Shown here: in pieces, positions 1 through 6,493 of the stretch
Layout: each line of letters starts with the position of its first letter
Numbering within the stretch: the first letter of the stretch is position 1
Source: Acidobacteriaceae bacterium
GTDB taxonomy: Bacteria; Acidobacteriota; Terriglobia; Terriglobales; SbA1
Direction: 5' to 3'
Length of the DNA: 9,837 nucleotides
NCBI GenBank assembly: GCA_019237515.1
Contig: JAFAGX010000051.1
Coordinates: 1-9,837 of the forward strand
Notes under the pieces: generated by a model
The model's input: the letters and a program-made list of their open reading frames with translations, nothing else
Told to the model about the DNA's origin: nothing
Database searches by the model: none
Program-made: the position numbers and the translations under genes

Positions 1-76
1 TTTCTTGGCATGAGGACAATCTTCAATTATAGCAGCGGAACAAATTCGCATTGGTTTCATGCCGAACGGCGGGTAG

Positions 77-114
77 CCCAGGTTCCGCGAGCCTGGTTCG
101 CGAGCTAACCTGGG
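77..114. repeat. Imperfect long hairpin in 5' spacer
   Basis: The outer arms CCCAGGTT (77-84) and AACCTGGG (107-114) are perfectly complementary. An inner pair, CGCGA (86-90) and TCGCG (98-102), closes a 7-base loop. No T-run follows on either strand, so it is not a standard terminator. The right half (GCGAGCTAACCTGGGA) resembles the GCGAGTTAGGCTGGGA stretch of the repeat near 7966-7981, so it may be a diverged member of the dispersed repeats in the other spacers. The rest of 1-232 shows no coding potential I can support. Confidence 0.55.
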
Positions 115-159
115 ACCAATCAAGCGAGGGCGAACTCGCTGCGCCCCTAAACGACGCTT

Positions 160-189
160 TTGACGCTCCCGTTTTCCGGCTGCTAAACT
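160..189 (+). promoter_or_regulatory. Candidate extended -10 sigma70 promoter for the TPR gene
   Basis: TTGACG (160-165) matches the -35 consensus at five of six bases. It is followed after 18 bases by TAAACT (184-189), a four-of-six -10 match preceded by TG plus one base (181-183), the extended -10 motif. Transcription would start near 196, giving a leader of about 37 bases before the GTG at 233. This is a motif-based prediction only. Confidence 0.5.
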
Positions 190-232
190 GAACTTCGTTA
201 GCCCACCATAATCGCCAGCAGAAGGGAAGTTC

Positions 233-958
233 GTGCGCGCACAAACCCGCCATCAATTGAAAGAGGACCGTTTCAGCAAGACCACCGTGGAAGTGGCCGA
301 AAAAACTCTCCATTGGTCAGCTGAACACCAGAACAAGCTGATCGTCGCCGGGATCGTCCTCCTGGTCATCGTGGGCCTGGCTTTTGCTGGCTGGTATTAC
401 ACCAACCAGCAGGACCAAAAGGCGAGCGTAGAGTTCAGCAAAGCGGTGCGCACCCTGGACACCCCGATTCGCCCGCCGAATATGCCGCCCCAGCCAGAGG
501 TCGTGAGTTTTGCCAGCATCAACGAGCGAGCCACCGCCGCGCATAAGCAGTTCGAACAAATTGTCAATAATTATCCGCACACTCACGCGGCAGATTTCTC
601 TCATTACTTTCTTGGTCTGACTTCGGCGACGATGGGCAACAACTCCGACGCCGAGCGGGAGTTGCAGACGGTTGCCTCCTATCACAACAAAGAATTGGCC
701 GCCTTGGCCAAGTTTGCTTTGGCTTCCGTGTATCGGGATACCAATCGTGACAAGCAGGCAATTGATCTTTACAAGGACCTCAGTGCCAAACCCACCGCTA
801 CCGTAAGTAAAACAACCGCACAAATGGAACTGGCTGCAACCTACCAGTCAGCCAACATGCCGCTGGAAGCGAAACGAACCTACGAGCAGATCCAAAAAGA
901 GAACCCCGCCACAGAAGCGGCTCAATTGGCCTCAGCCAAGTTACAGGCATTAAAATAG
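233..958 (+). CDS. Membrane-anchored TPR protein, YfgM-like
   Basis: This 241-residue protein has a short charged cytoplasmic N-terminus, one clear transmembrane helix at about residues 36-56, and a long soluble part. The soluble part contains degenerate tetratricopeptide repeats from about residue 100 to the end, with alternating Ala-rich helices and Tyr/Leu/Ala at repeat positions. The layout matches the YfgM / TPR_21 family, whose E. coli member is an inner-membrane protein that works with PpiD at the SecYEG translocon; that role is family knowledge, not shown here. The start is GTG, chosen because a GAAGGG-type ribosome binding site lies at 221-226 and the helix follows directly. The segment around residues 77-90 is Pro-rich (TPIRPPNMPPQPE), probably a linker between membrane and TPR domain. 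The gene appears monocistronic. A TolA/BamD-like TPR role is the main alternative. Confidence 0.82.
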   Translation: MRAQTRHQLKEDRFSKTTVEVAEKTLHWSAEHQNKLIVAGIVLLVIVGLAFAGWYYTNQQDQKASVEFSKAVRTLDTPIRPPNMPPQPEVVSFASINERATAAHKQFEQIVNNYPHTHAADFSHYFLGLTSATMGNNSDAERELQTVASYHNKELAALAKFALASVYRDTNRDKQAIDLYKDLSAKPTATVSKTTAQMELAATYQSANMPLEAKRTYEQIQKENPATEAAQLASAKLQALK

Positions 959-983
959 GCCTCACCTTCAATGCCATTCCGAA

Positions 984-1018
984 GCCCCGCGCTTTCACCG
1001 GCGGGGCGAGGAATCTCG
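984..1018. other. Pair of stem-loops after the TPR gene
   Basis: GCCCCGC (984-990) and GCGGGGC (1001-1007) form a perfect 7-bp stem with a 10-base loop, 26 bases after the TPR stop codon. A short CGAG-GAAT-CTCG hairpin (1007-1018) abuts it. There is no U-tract, so intrinsic termination is doubtful. The structure could instead stabilise the mRNA 3' end or assist Rho-dependent termination. Confidence 0.4.
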
Positions 1019-1042
1019 CGTGGACGAATCCGATGCGGGTGC

Positions 1043-1070
1043 CCCACCAAGCCGGTTTTGCTTGGGTGGG
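1043..1070. repeat. CCCACC hairpin, likely dispersed intergenic repeat
   Basis: CCCACCAAGC (1043-1052) pairs with GCTTGGGTGGG (1060-1070), with one bulged base and a 7-base loop. It is preceded by GTGC and followed by AACTTCGC. The CCCACC start is also seen at 7943-7948 within the repeat-rich spacer near the right end. It lies upstream of the amidohydrolase and has no terminator-like tail. Confidence 0.5.
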
Positions 1071-1175
1071 AACTTCGCTTCTCGCTTAATGGCGAAGAAC
1101 GACGCTCTGCGTGCGCTGGAACGGCGTAGAATGTGCACCGCACGCCGACATCCTGATTTCCATCTGGGGGAATTG

Positions 1176-2501
1176 ATGAGGCAATCGTTCGCGTCTCTGC
1201 TGCTGCTCGGTTTTACTCTTCTCTCTGCCCAAGCACAAGAAGCTCCGGCTCTGCACGCCTTCACCGTCATTCGTGCAGGAACGCTGATCGATGGCGAGTC
1301 CGATTCGGTCAAGCACGATCAAATCATCATCATTCGTGGAGACCGTGTGGATAGCCTTGGCGATGCGGGGAGCGCGAAAGTTCCATCCGGCGCGACTGTC
1401 ATCGATCTTTCCCACGCGACCGTGTTGCCGGGAATGACCGATGCGCACACCCACATTTTCCTGCAAGGCGAGGACCCGGCGCAGGGCGGCTACGATGCCA
1501 ATATCTTGTACCCTCCGCTGGCGCTGCGCGCGGCGCGCGCCACCGTCGCCGTCCGCCGAGCCTTGGAGCAGGGTTTCACCACGCTACGCGATCTCGAGAC
1601 CGAAGGCGCGGGCTATGGAGATGTTGGAATTAAAGAGGCAATCGAAAAGGGCTACATTCCGGGCCCACGCCTGTTTGTTTCCACTCGGGCGATTTCCACC
1701 ACCGGCGGCTACATGCTCGAAGACTACGCTCCCGAGCTTGATCTGCCAAAAACCGCGCAACTCATTGACGGCCCCGTCGAAGCCCGCAAGGCCGCGCGTG
1801 AGCAATTGGATCATGGAGCCGACTGGATCAAGGTTTACATGACTCACCGCTCCTGGGTCGGCAAGAATGGTGAGTTGGTCTCGCAGCCGACGCTCACGGT
1901 CGAAGAACTCAAAGCGATCGTCGATGAAACCCACGGCTGGGGCAAGAAAGTTGCCTGTCACGCGTATGGCGGCATCGGCATCCATCGCGCCCTCGATGGC
2001 GGATGTGATTCGATCGAGCACGGGCTCGATCTCGATGATGCCGCCATCGCCCAGATGCTCAAGCAAGGCACCTGGTATTGCCCGACCATCAGTCCTTACT
2101 ACAAGGATTGGGGTCCCGCCGATACCCCCAATGGCCAACGCGATCGCAAGCGTGCGGCAGTTCATGAAGTTTCATTCCCCAAAGCGCTGCACGCCGGAGT
2201 AAAGATTGTTTTCGGAACCGATATGGGTGGAATTCCCTGGAGTGAACCCATTGCTCAGGAATTCTCCCAAATGGTTCGTCTCGGCATGTCGCCAATGGAC
2301 GCAATTAAGAGCGCTACTTCACGTTCCGCAGAAATGCTCGACATGACGGGGAAGATTGGCACGATCGCCCCCGGAGCTTACGCCGACATCGTGGCTGTGA
2401 ATGGCGATCCACTGAGCGATGTGAAGATTCTGGAGAATGTCCAGTTCGTCATGAAAGATGGCAAGGTCTTCAAGAGCGGCGGGAAGATCGTGGAGTACTG
2501 A
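1176..2501 (+). CDS. Exported metal-dependent amidohydrolase (imidazolonepropionase-like)
   Basis: The 441-residue protein begins with a signal peptide (hydrophobic core at residues 7-16, probable cleavage after SAQA at 17-20; no lipobox), so it should act in the periplasm or outside. The rest is an amidohydrolase TIM barrel of the HutI-related group (COG1228). The metal set is visible: H91 and H93 in TDAHTH, K219 in DWIKVY as the likely carboxylated bridging lysine, H262 in ACHAYG, H282 in SIEHG, and D349 in FGTDMGG. Characterised relatives include Xaa-Pro/Xaa-Arg dipeptidases and other amide hydrolases; the substrate cannot be read from sequence. An in-frame extension back to 1020 exists, but the ATG at 1176 has a GGGGGA ribosome binding site six bases upstream and starts the signal peptide exactly. 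A TAGAAT hexamer at 1127-1132 may be the -10, though no convincing -35 accompanies it. There is no hut operon context. Confidence 0.9.
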   Translation: MRQSFASLLLLGFTLLSAQAQEAPALHAFTVIRAGTLIDGESDSVKHDQIIIIRGDRVDSLGDAGSAKVPSGATVIDLSHATVLPGMTDAHTHIFLQGEDPAQGGYDANILYPPLALRAARATVAVRRALEQGFTTLRDLETEGAGYGDVGIKEAIEKGYIPGPRLFVSTRAISTTGGYMLEDYAPELDLPKTAQLIDGPVEARKAAREQLDHGADWIKVYMTHRSWVGKNGELVSQPTLTVEELKAIVDETHGWGKKVACHAYGGIGIHRALDGGCDSIEHGLDLDDAAIAQMLKQGTWYCPTISPYYKDWGPADTPNGQRDRKRAAVHEVSFPKALHAGVKIVFGTDMGGIPWSEPIAQEFSQMVRLGMSPMDAIKSATSRSAEMLDMTGKIGTIAPGAYADIVAVNGDPLSDVKILENVQFVMKDGKVFKSGGKIVEY

Positions 2502-2533
2502 GATCGTCTTGCCCCATCTTCGCGGTTGCGCCA

Positions 2534-2636
2534 GGCTTACCGAGCGCTCTTCGCGAGGCTAGCGTGGGGAATTTTGGTTGCAGCTTCAGCCGCGCCGTTG
2601 CTGCAACAATCTGATCCAGGCTCCCGCACGGGCGCC
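2534..2636. repeat. Dispersed intergenic repeat, copy 1
   Basis: This copy shares its right half with 7792-7847 (GCTTCAGCCGCGCCGT, then a divergent stretch, then CTCCCGCAC and GGCG) and its left half with 7948-7981 (CTTACCGA, GCG, CTTCGCGAG, TGGG). In the middle it lacks the GAAAGGG block present in the other two copies. No reading frame is conserved across the copies. With the ERIC-like element and the terminator hairpin, it accounts for most of the 313-base gap between the amidohydrolase and the peptidase gene. Confidence 0.65.
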
Positions 2637-2692
2637 ACGCCCCAACAAAGCGCTCATCGCACATTAGGGTGAGTTCACGTACACGATGGAAT

Positions 2693-2758
2693 TGTCATCC
2701 CGAGCGAAGCCCGATTTTTCGCTTGCGAAAAATCGGGCGCAGTCGAGGGATCTGCTTT
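2693..2758. repeat. ERIC-like palindromic element with perfect 13-bp hairpin
   Basis: The element starts TGTCATCCCGAGCGAAGC and ends AGTCGAGGGATCTGCTTT. Between these sits a perfect inverted repeat of 13 bp (2710-2722 and 2725-2737) separated by only TT. The outer motif resembles the TCATCC...GAGCGAAG...GTCGAGGGATCTGC elements scattered through many bacterial genomes, which I recognise by pattern only. The last 18 bases recur at 7868-7885 with one mismatch. The A/T-rich stem centre next to GC-rich ends could form a strong RNA hairpin on either strand. Confidence 0.7.
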
Positions 2759-2784
2759 AAATCTTCGGATTCCACCCAGGGAAA

Positions 2785-2807
2785 AGGACGCGGCCCCGCC
2801 GCGTCCT
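2785..2807. terminator. Bidirectional intrinsic terminator between convergent genes
   Basis: A perfect 9-bp GC-rich stem (AGGACGCGG / CCGCGTCCT) with a 5-base loop lies between the converging amidohydrolase and S53 genes. On the plus strand it is followed by CTTAATTTTAT. On the minus strand it begins eight bases after the peptidase stop codon and is followed by TTTTCCC. Both tails are U-rich, so it can serve both transcripts, with the peptidase gene the more obvious client. Confidence 0.75.
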
Positions 2808-2814
2808 CTTAATT

Positions 2815-4413
2815 TTATGCGGTCTTCGCGCGAGCGGATGGCCCAAGCGCAGCCGCGATGCTCGTGCCAATCGGCGATCCCAGGCCGCTGCAGGCATCCC
2901 AGCCCACCCCGGCAGAGTATGCCCCATTGTTGCCGGAGGTGATATCTCGGAAGCCGTCGCTCGAGACTGCTTTCTGATAGAGCAGCGGATTTAAGAATCC
3001 CACCGGCTGGCTAAGCTTCTCATTGAGGAGCGCGATCAATCCGGCCCAGAGTGGAGCAACCGCGCTGGTGCCGCCAATCACGTCAGGTTGGCCGTCAACG
3101 TACGTTTGATAGCCGCTGTTGGGATCGGCATCGCCACAAACGTCCGGAACCCCACGCCCTATGCGGCCTCCGGGGTTGGCGGATGGCGGCACACCGGCAT
3201 TCTGTTGATAGCTGGGCAGGGGAAAAAAATCGCTGACCCCGCCTCCTGTTGCTCCTTCCTTGTTCTTCAGCTCGTTCCAGACGATCTCGTTGCTTATCGT
3301 ATTACCCGACCCTTGCAAAAGAGTTCCCCCGCACGCGAGCGCGTAGGGGCTCGACGCTGGGAAGTCGACGTGGTTTAGGCCGTCGTCGATGCCATCCGTC
3401 GAACCGTTGTCTCCACAGGCGACACAGACCGAAACGCCCATTGCCGCTGCCGCTTGAAAGGCTTCATCCATGGAAGTCATCGCTTGCGAGGTCCAGTCGG
3501 ATTCGGCCGATCCCCAGCTGATGGAGATGACCGAGGGCTTGTTGGTTTTGTCGTGAACCGCCGTGGTGATGGCGTTGAGAAATCCCGCATCGGTGTTCTC
3601 TGCAAAGTAGACCACGATGTTGGCACCGGGGGCAATGGAGCCTGCGACTTCGATGTCGAGCATGACTTCACCATCCGGACCGTTGGGATCGCCCGTGGGC
3701 TGGTTTTTGCCATTGCCGATAGAAACCGCTGTCACGTTTGGTGACTTCGTGAGCTTGATCTGGTTGAAGTATTTGGTGAGATCTGTAGGTTTGAATCCGC
3801 CGCCCAGTTCGACGATCCCGATACACTCTCCGGAACCGTCAACCCCTGTCGGAAACTCATATAGTGACGCTACTTCCGGCGGGGTAAACGAAGTGGCGGC
3901 GGGCCGGGCATGTCGTCGCCGCCGAAAATGGGGCGACGCTTGCGGCCGATTATCCAGACCAAACACGCCTTCGATGTGGTCAGTTAAATTCTCTGGGATT
4001 TGGATCGCACCGGTGCGGCCGCGATAGCGTCCCGCAGTCGGATGCTCGTACTCTTTCAGCTGAACTCCGAAGGCGTTGTTCATTTTCGCCACCGTGCCGG
4101 AAAGAATCACAGTGCGACGTTCGGGGCTGGTCTCGACCACCGCAAGTCCGTGCTCGCGCGCAAACCCTTCCACCAGGGCGATGCTGGAGGGATCCGCGCC
4201 ATGAGATTTCTCGTATTCTTCGCGGCTAAAAATCGTCCGCTCATTCGGGGGCTGGCGAAAAGTGTCGAGAGAAACTGCTGGCTTTTTGCCCGCGCGGGAG
4301 CGCAGACGTATCGTGACTTCTACTTTCTCGTTGGGGTTGGCTGGGCCAATCTCTCGTGCTCCACGCATGGGAGCACGCTCACTACCGGTGAGATTGTGTT
4401 TTGGGAAGGACAT
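2815..4413 (-). CDS. S53 family serine-carboxyl peptidase (sedolisin/kumamolisin-like)
   Basis: The 532-residue protein has a pro-kumamolisin activation domain (about residues 28-155, with FSREEYEKSHG and a VFGLDNRP end) and then a sedolisin catalytic domain. The Ser-Glu-Asp set is intact: E249 and D253 in GEVMLDIEV, oxyanion Asp D335 in CGDNGS, and nucleophile S450 in GGTSAVAP. Spacings are close to those I recall for kumamolisin. The C-terminal calcium site is also present (D490-I491 in FRDITSG, then G502, G504 and D506). Family members are acid endopeptidases made as zymogens that self-cleave the propeptide, here probably near the basic stretch at residues 164-170. No signal peptide is visible; the N-terminus is polar. 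The ATG at 4413 has a strong AAAGGAG ribosome binding site (plus-strand 4422-4428). The gene stands alone and ends at a good terminator. A GATAAT hexamer (plus 4477-4482) is a weak -10 candidate. Confidence 0.95.
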   Translation of the reverse strand: MSFPKHNLTGSERAPMRGAREIGPANPNEKVEVTIRLRSRAGKKPAVSLDTFRQPPNERTIFSREEYEKSHGADPSSIALVEGFAREHGLAVVETSPERRTVILSGTVAKMNNAFGVQLKEYEHPTAGRYRGRTGAIQIPENLTDHIEGVFGLDNRPQASPHFRRRRHARPAATSFTPPEVASLYEFPTGVDGSGECIGIVELGGGFKPTDLTKYFNQIKLTKSPNVTAVSIGNGKNQPTGDPNGPDGEVMLDIEVAGSIAPGANIVVYFAENTDAGFLNAITTAVHDKTNKPSVISISWGSAESDWTSQAMTSMDEAFQAAAAMGVSVCVACGDNGSTDGIDDGLNHVDFPASSPYALACGGTLLQGSGNTISNEIVWNELKNKEGATGGGVSDFFPLPSYQQNAGVPPSANPGGRIGRGVPDVCGDADPNSGYQTYVDGQPDVIGGTSAVAPLWAGLIALLNEKLSQPVGFLNPLLYQKAVSSDGFRDITSGNNGAYSAGVGWDACSGLGSPIGTSIAAALGPSARAKTA

Positions 4414-4573
4414 AAGGGGAACTCCTTTCTAAAGCTGAGGACAGATTTTTGGAAACACCCAGGGATGGTTGGGCCGATTATCGCCCGATGGACGCACGCA
4501 AAATAGCACACCAATGCAGCGTAAATACAAATTTCCGCCTTTTGTTACGAAAGCCGAACAAGCCAGCTCAAAG

Positions 4574-4599
4574 AAAAAAGCCGCAGTCGGCTGCGGCTT
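4574..4599 (-). terminator. Intrinsic terminator of the small exported protein gene
   Basis: AAGCCGCAG and CTGCGGCTT form a perfect 9-bp stem with a 4-base loop (4578-4599). Read on the minus strand, the stem runs straight into TTTTTTCTTT. It lies about 25 bases past the stop codon of the gene at 4624-4995. This is a textbook Rho-independent terminator and separates that gene from the downstream, same-strand S53 gene. Confidence 0.9.
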
Positions 4600-4623
4600 G
4601 CGATCCCAATTCAACGCAAGCAC

Positions 4624-4995
4624 CTATTTGCTGTGCTTGTCTTTGTAAATGCTCTTGCTGATGCGGTTCTCTTGCCGGTTCAAGCTGTTCTGCTCTGCTT
4701 TCGTGAGATGGCCATTGTGCGCGGCCATGTCCTTCTGTTCACGATTCTGCAGATTAGCTTCGCGCTTCTCCAGGTTCGACGCCTGCTGCGCATTCAAAGT
4801 GTCGTTCTTCAGACCGTTGGCGATCCGATTCTGCTGGTTCTGCTCGCGTTGATTGACTTCGTTGACGCGAGGATGGCCGGGATCGTAAACGCCGGGACCT
4901 GCGCCGGAAGTGTTCGATTGAGCGGCGGCGGATGCGGTGCACATCAGGCCAGCCACTGCCAGGACTAAGAGCGAACTGCCGAGTTTGTTTTTCAT
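4624..4995 (-). CDS. Small exported Gln/Asn-rich helical protein, function unknown
   Basis: The 123-residue product has a clear signal peptide (K-rich start, hydrophobic residues 7-18, Ala-rich cleavage region at 21-25). C19 is not in a lipobox. The mature part opens with a short Gly/Pro segment (GPGVYDPGHPRVNEVN) and is then almost all charged and Gln/Asn-rich helix. It carries two related blocks, residues 57-86 (NRIANGLKNDTLNAQQ..LEKRE) and 91-114 (AAHNGHLTKAEQ..LNRQENRI). Each has an (N/D)-G/D-x-L/T-x-x-(Q/E) turn followed by a helix, faintly like a degenerate EF-hand half. I recall similar short exported proteins in acidobacteria and proteobacteria without an assigned function. A GAGGA ribosome binding site sits five bases before the ATG, and a strong terminator follows, so it is probably a well-expressed single gene. 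Mature size is about 98 residues. Confidence 0.85.
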   Translation of the reverse strand: MKNKLGSSLLVLAVAGLMCTASAAAQSNTSGAGPGVYDPGHPRVNEVNQREQNQQNRIANGLKNDTLNAQQASNLEKREANLQNREQKDMAAHNGHLTKAEQNSLNRQENRISKSIYKDKHSK

Positions 4996-5035
4996 GCTTT
5001 CCTCAAACCCCCGCGCCCGAGGTTAGTTGCATGGC

Positions 5036-5064
5036 ACGAAAGTGATCTAGATTACGAAAGTCAT
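5036..5064. repeat. 11-bp direct repeat upstream of the small protein gene
   Basis: ACGAAAGTGAT (5036-5046) and ACGAAAGTCAT (5054-5064) differ at one base and are 18 bases apart start to start. They flank an A/T-rich CTAGATT centre. They lie 40-70 bases upstream of the minus-strand start at 4995, where a regulator could bind. No named motif is recognised. Confidence 0.4.
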
Positions 5065-5088
5065 TCGGAAGGTAACCGGCAAGGACGT

Positions 5089-5109
5089 GAGAACCGAGAA
5101 CTGACAACT
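5089..5109. repeat. Degenerate 7-bp tandem repeat, array 1 (3 units)
   Basis: The units GAGAACC, GAGAACT and GACAACT follow each other without gaps (consensus GA[G/C]AAC[C/T]). The array lies in the divergent spacer between the small exported protein gene and the permease operon. It is not coding in any frame I can support. Confidence 0.6.
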
Positions 5110-5186
5110 GGGGTCTGTCCGACCTGATTTCTCGCTGAACCTCTGAGCACTGCATTCTTTTGCAGTTCCTCCTGAATCCCGACCGA

Positions 5187-5214
5187 TAGCCCCTAGCTAC
5201 TAGCTCCACGCTAC
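5187..5214. repeat. Degenerate 7-bp tandem repeat, array 2 (4 units)
   Basis: The units TAGCCCC, TAGCTAC, TAGCTCC and ACGCTAC are contiguous (consensus roughly TAGCTMC). The array ends 11 bases before the TACAAT hexamer and 29 bases before the permease ATG, overlapping where a -35 element would lie. The period is the same as array 1 but the unit sequence is unrelated. Confidence 0.6.
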
Positions 5215-5225
5215 TCGTTTTGACG

Positions 5226-5231
5226 TACAAT
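5226..5231 (+). promoter_or_regulatory. Possible -10 element giving a near-leaderless permease mRNA
   Basis: TACAAT matches the -10 consensus at five of six bases and lies only 12 bases before the ATG at 5244. Transcription would start near 5238, leaving a leader of about six bases. That fits the absence of any Shine-Dalgarno sequence before this ATG. No good -35 is seen 17 bases upstream, where the heptamer array lies. Confidence 0.35.
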
Positions 5232-5243
5232 CGTGCGTCACAC

Positions 5244-6491
5244 ATGAGAATTCTGGCCGACATTTTCGGGCAAATCCTCCGTACCCTCTGGGCGCACAGG
5301 CTGCGCTCCTTCCTGACGATGTTCGGCATTGCCTGGGGTGTGGGATCGTTGCTGTTGCTCGTCGGTTTGGGCGAAGGCTTCCGCTCCGGCAAGAAGCGTG
5401 ACATGTCCGAGTATGGCGAAAACATCCTATGGGTGTATCCGGCCCGAGTGCCCGCTCTGCCGGGAAGTCCCAATCCCGGACGGCATTACCGCATCACGTT
5501 TGAGGATTATCAGGATGTTCGTCGTGAGGCGACGCATGTGTCGGCCGTTACTCCAGTGCTCTCCCGTAACGACGTGCGCGCAGCCAGCGAGTTTGGCAGT
5601 GCGAGCGGCGAGATGTTAGGCATTGAGCCGCAATACAACGGCATCCGCTACCTACCCGTTAAGCAGGGCCGCTGGCTCAATTGGTTCGACGAAAACCAGA
5701 GGCGGAATGTGGTCGTGCTGGGCGACGAGATGACGCGTAATCTGTTCCCAGGCCGGCCCGCCGTGGGGTCCAGCATTCTACTGAATGGGATCAGCTTTGA
5801 AGTGGTTGGCACGATTGCGCGCATCGGACACGGTGATGAAAACTCTACGAATTCGCGCGGTTACATTCCTTACCGCACCATGAGCATGTACTTCCCCCTA
5901 AAAGGCGAAGCGGAGCGCAACGCGATTTCTTTTTTAAATTTGCAACCGCTCACCGCGGCCGATCACGCGGTGGCGCTCGAAGACGCAAAGAGAATTATCG
6001 GACGCAATCACGGCTTCGACTATCGTGATCCCGATGCCTTTAATGTGATGGACACTGTAGCTGAGGCCGAGGCAATCGGCGCGATTTTCACTGCAATGGA
6101 TCTTTTTCTGGGAACCGTGGGCGCCGTCACCCTTGCCCTGGGCGCCGTTGGCGTGATCAATATCATGCTTGTCGCGGTCTCCGAAAGAACCAGGGAGATC
6201 GGGCTGCGCAAGGCATTGGGAGCTACCAACCGCAGTATCTTGCTCCAATTCTTCCTTGAGGGTGTGCTGCTGACCTTGCTAAGCGGCATGGTCGGAATTT
6301 TGTTTGCCGGAGGTTTGATGCTGGCTTTAGGTTCTGTGCAAGGACCGAGCGGCTTTGACCCGCCACGTCTGGTGCCCATGACTGCAACGCTCGCGGTTTT
6401 GTGTCTCACTGTAGCGGGAGTGATCGCCGGCTTGTATCCGGCACGCAAAGCAGCCATGTTGCAACCCGTGGAAGCGCTGCGGCAGGAATAG
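5244..6491 (+). CDS. ABC transporter permease, MacB/FtsX type (first of pair)
   Basis: The 415-residue protein has the MacB topology: one N-terminal transmembrane helix (about residues 22-43, LRSFLTMFGIAWG then Gly/Leu-rich), a large periplasmic MacB_PCD-like domain (about 45-275), and three C-terminal helices (about 283-312, 331-362 and 379-400). The FtsX hallmark ERTREIGLRKALGA is at 314-327, in the loop expected to contact the ATPase, and the protein ends with the usual P-x-E-A-L-R (408-413). Family members act as mechanotransmission exporters or lipoprotein/peptide/antibiotic efflux parts in the inner membrane and need a separate or fused ATPase; none is fused here. ATG 5244 was chosen over an in-frame TTG at 5220 because the conserved N-terminus starts there, although no ribosome binding site precedes it. 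The next gene begins two bases after the stop. Confidence 0.92.
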   Translation: MRILADIFGQILRTLWAHRLRSFLTMFGIAWGVGSLLLLVGLGEGFRSGKKRDMSEYGENILWVYPARVPALPGSPNPGRHYRITFEDYQDVRREATHVSAVTPVLSRNDVRAASEFGSASGEMLGIEPQYNGIRYLPVKQGRWLNWFDENQRRNVVVLGDEMTRNLFPGRPAVGSSILLNGISFEVVGTIARIGHGDENSTNSRGYIPYRTMSMYFPLKGEAERNAISFLNLQPLTAADHAVALEDAKRIIGRNHGFDYRDPDAFNVMDTVAEAEAIGAIFTAMDLFLGTVGAVTLALGAVGVINIMLVAVSERTREIGLRKALGATNRSILLQFFLEGVLLTLLSGMVGILFAGGLMLALGSVQGPSGFDPPRLVPMTATLAVLCLTVAGVIAGLYPARKAAMLQPVEALRQE

Positions 6492-6493
6492 CC

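Noticed and set aside
317..823. 168-codon open frame on the minus strand
   Set aside because: It is antisense to the TPR gene, whose transmembrane helix and TPR pattern are clearly the real coding signal.
1020..1175. N-terminal extension of the amidohydrolase by 52 codons from a non-ATG start
   Set aside because: The extension crosses the CCCACC hairpin repeat and has no ribosome binding site. The ATG at 1176 has a good one and starts a classical signal peptide.
1584..2165. 193-codon open frame on the minus strand
   Set aside because: It lies entirely inside the amidohydrolase gene, antisense to conserved metal-binding motifs. It has no recognisable domain; it is a GC-driven shadow frame.
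4000..4506. 168-codon open frame on the plus strand over the S53 start
   Set aside because: It covers the propeptide region and start of the peptidase on the opposite strand. The peptidase family match and ribosome binding site decide in favour of the minus strand.
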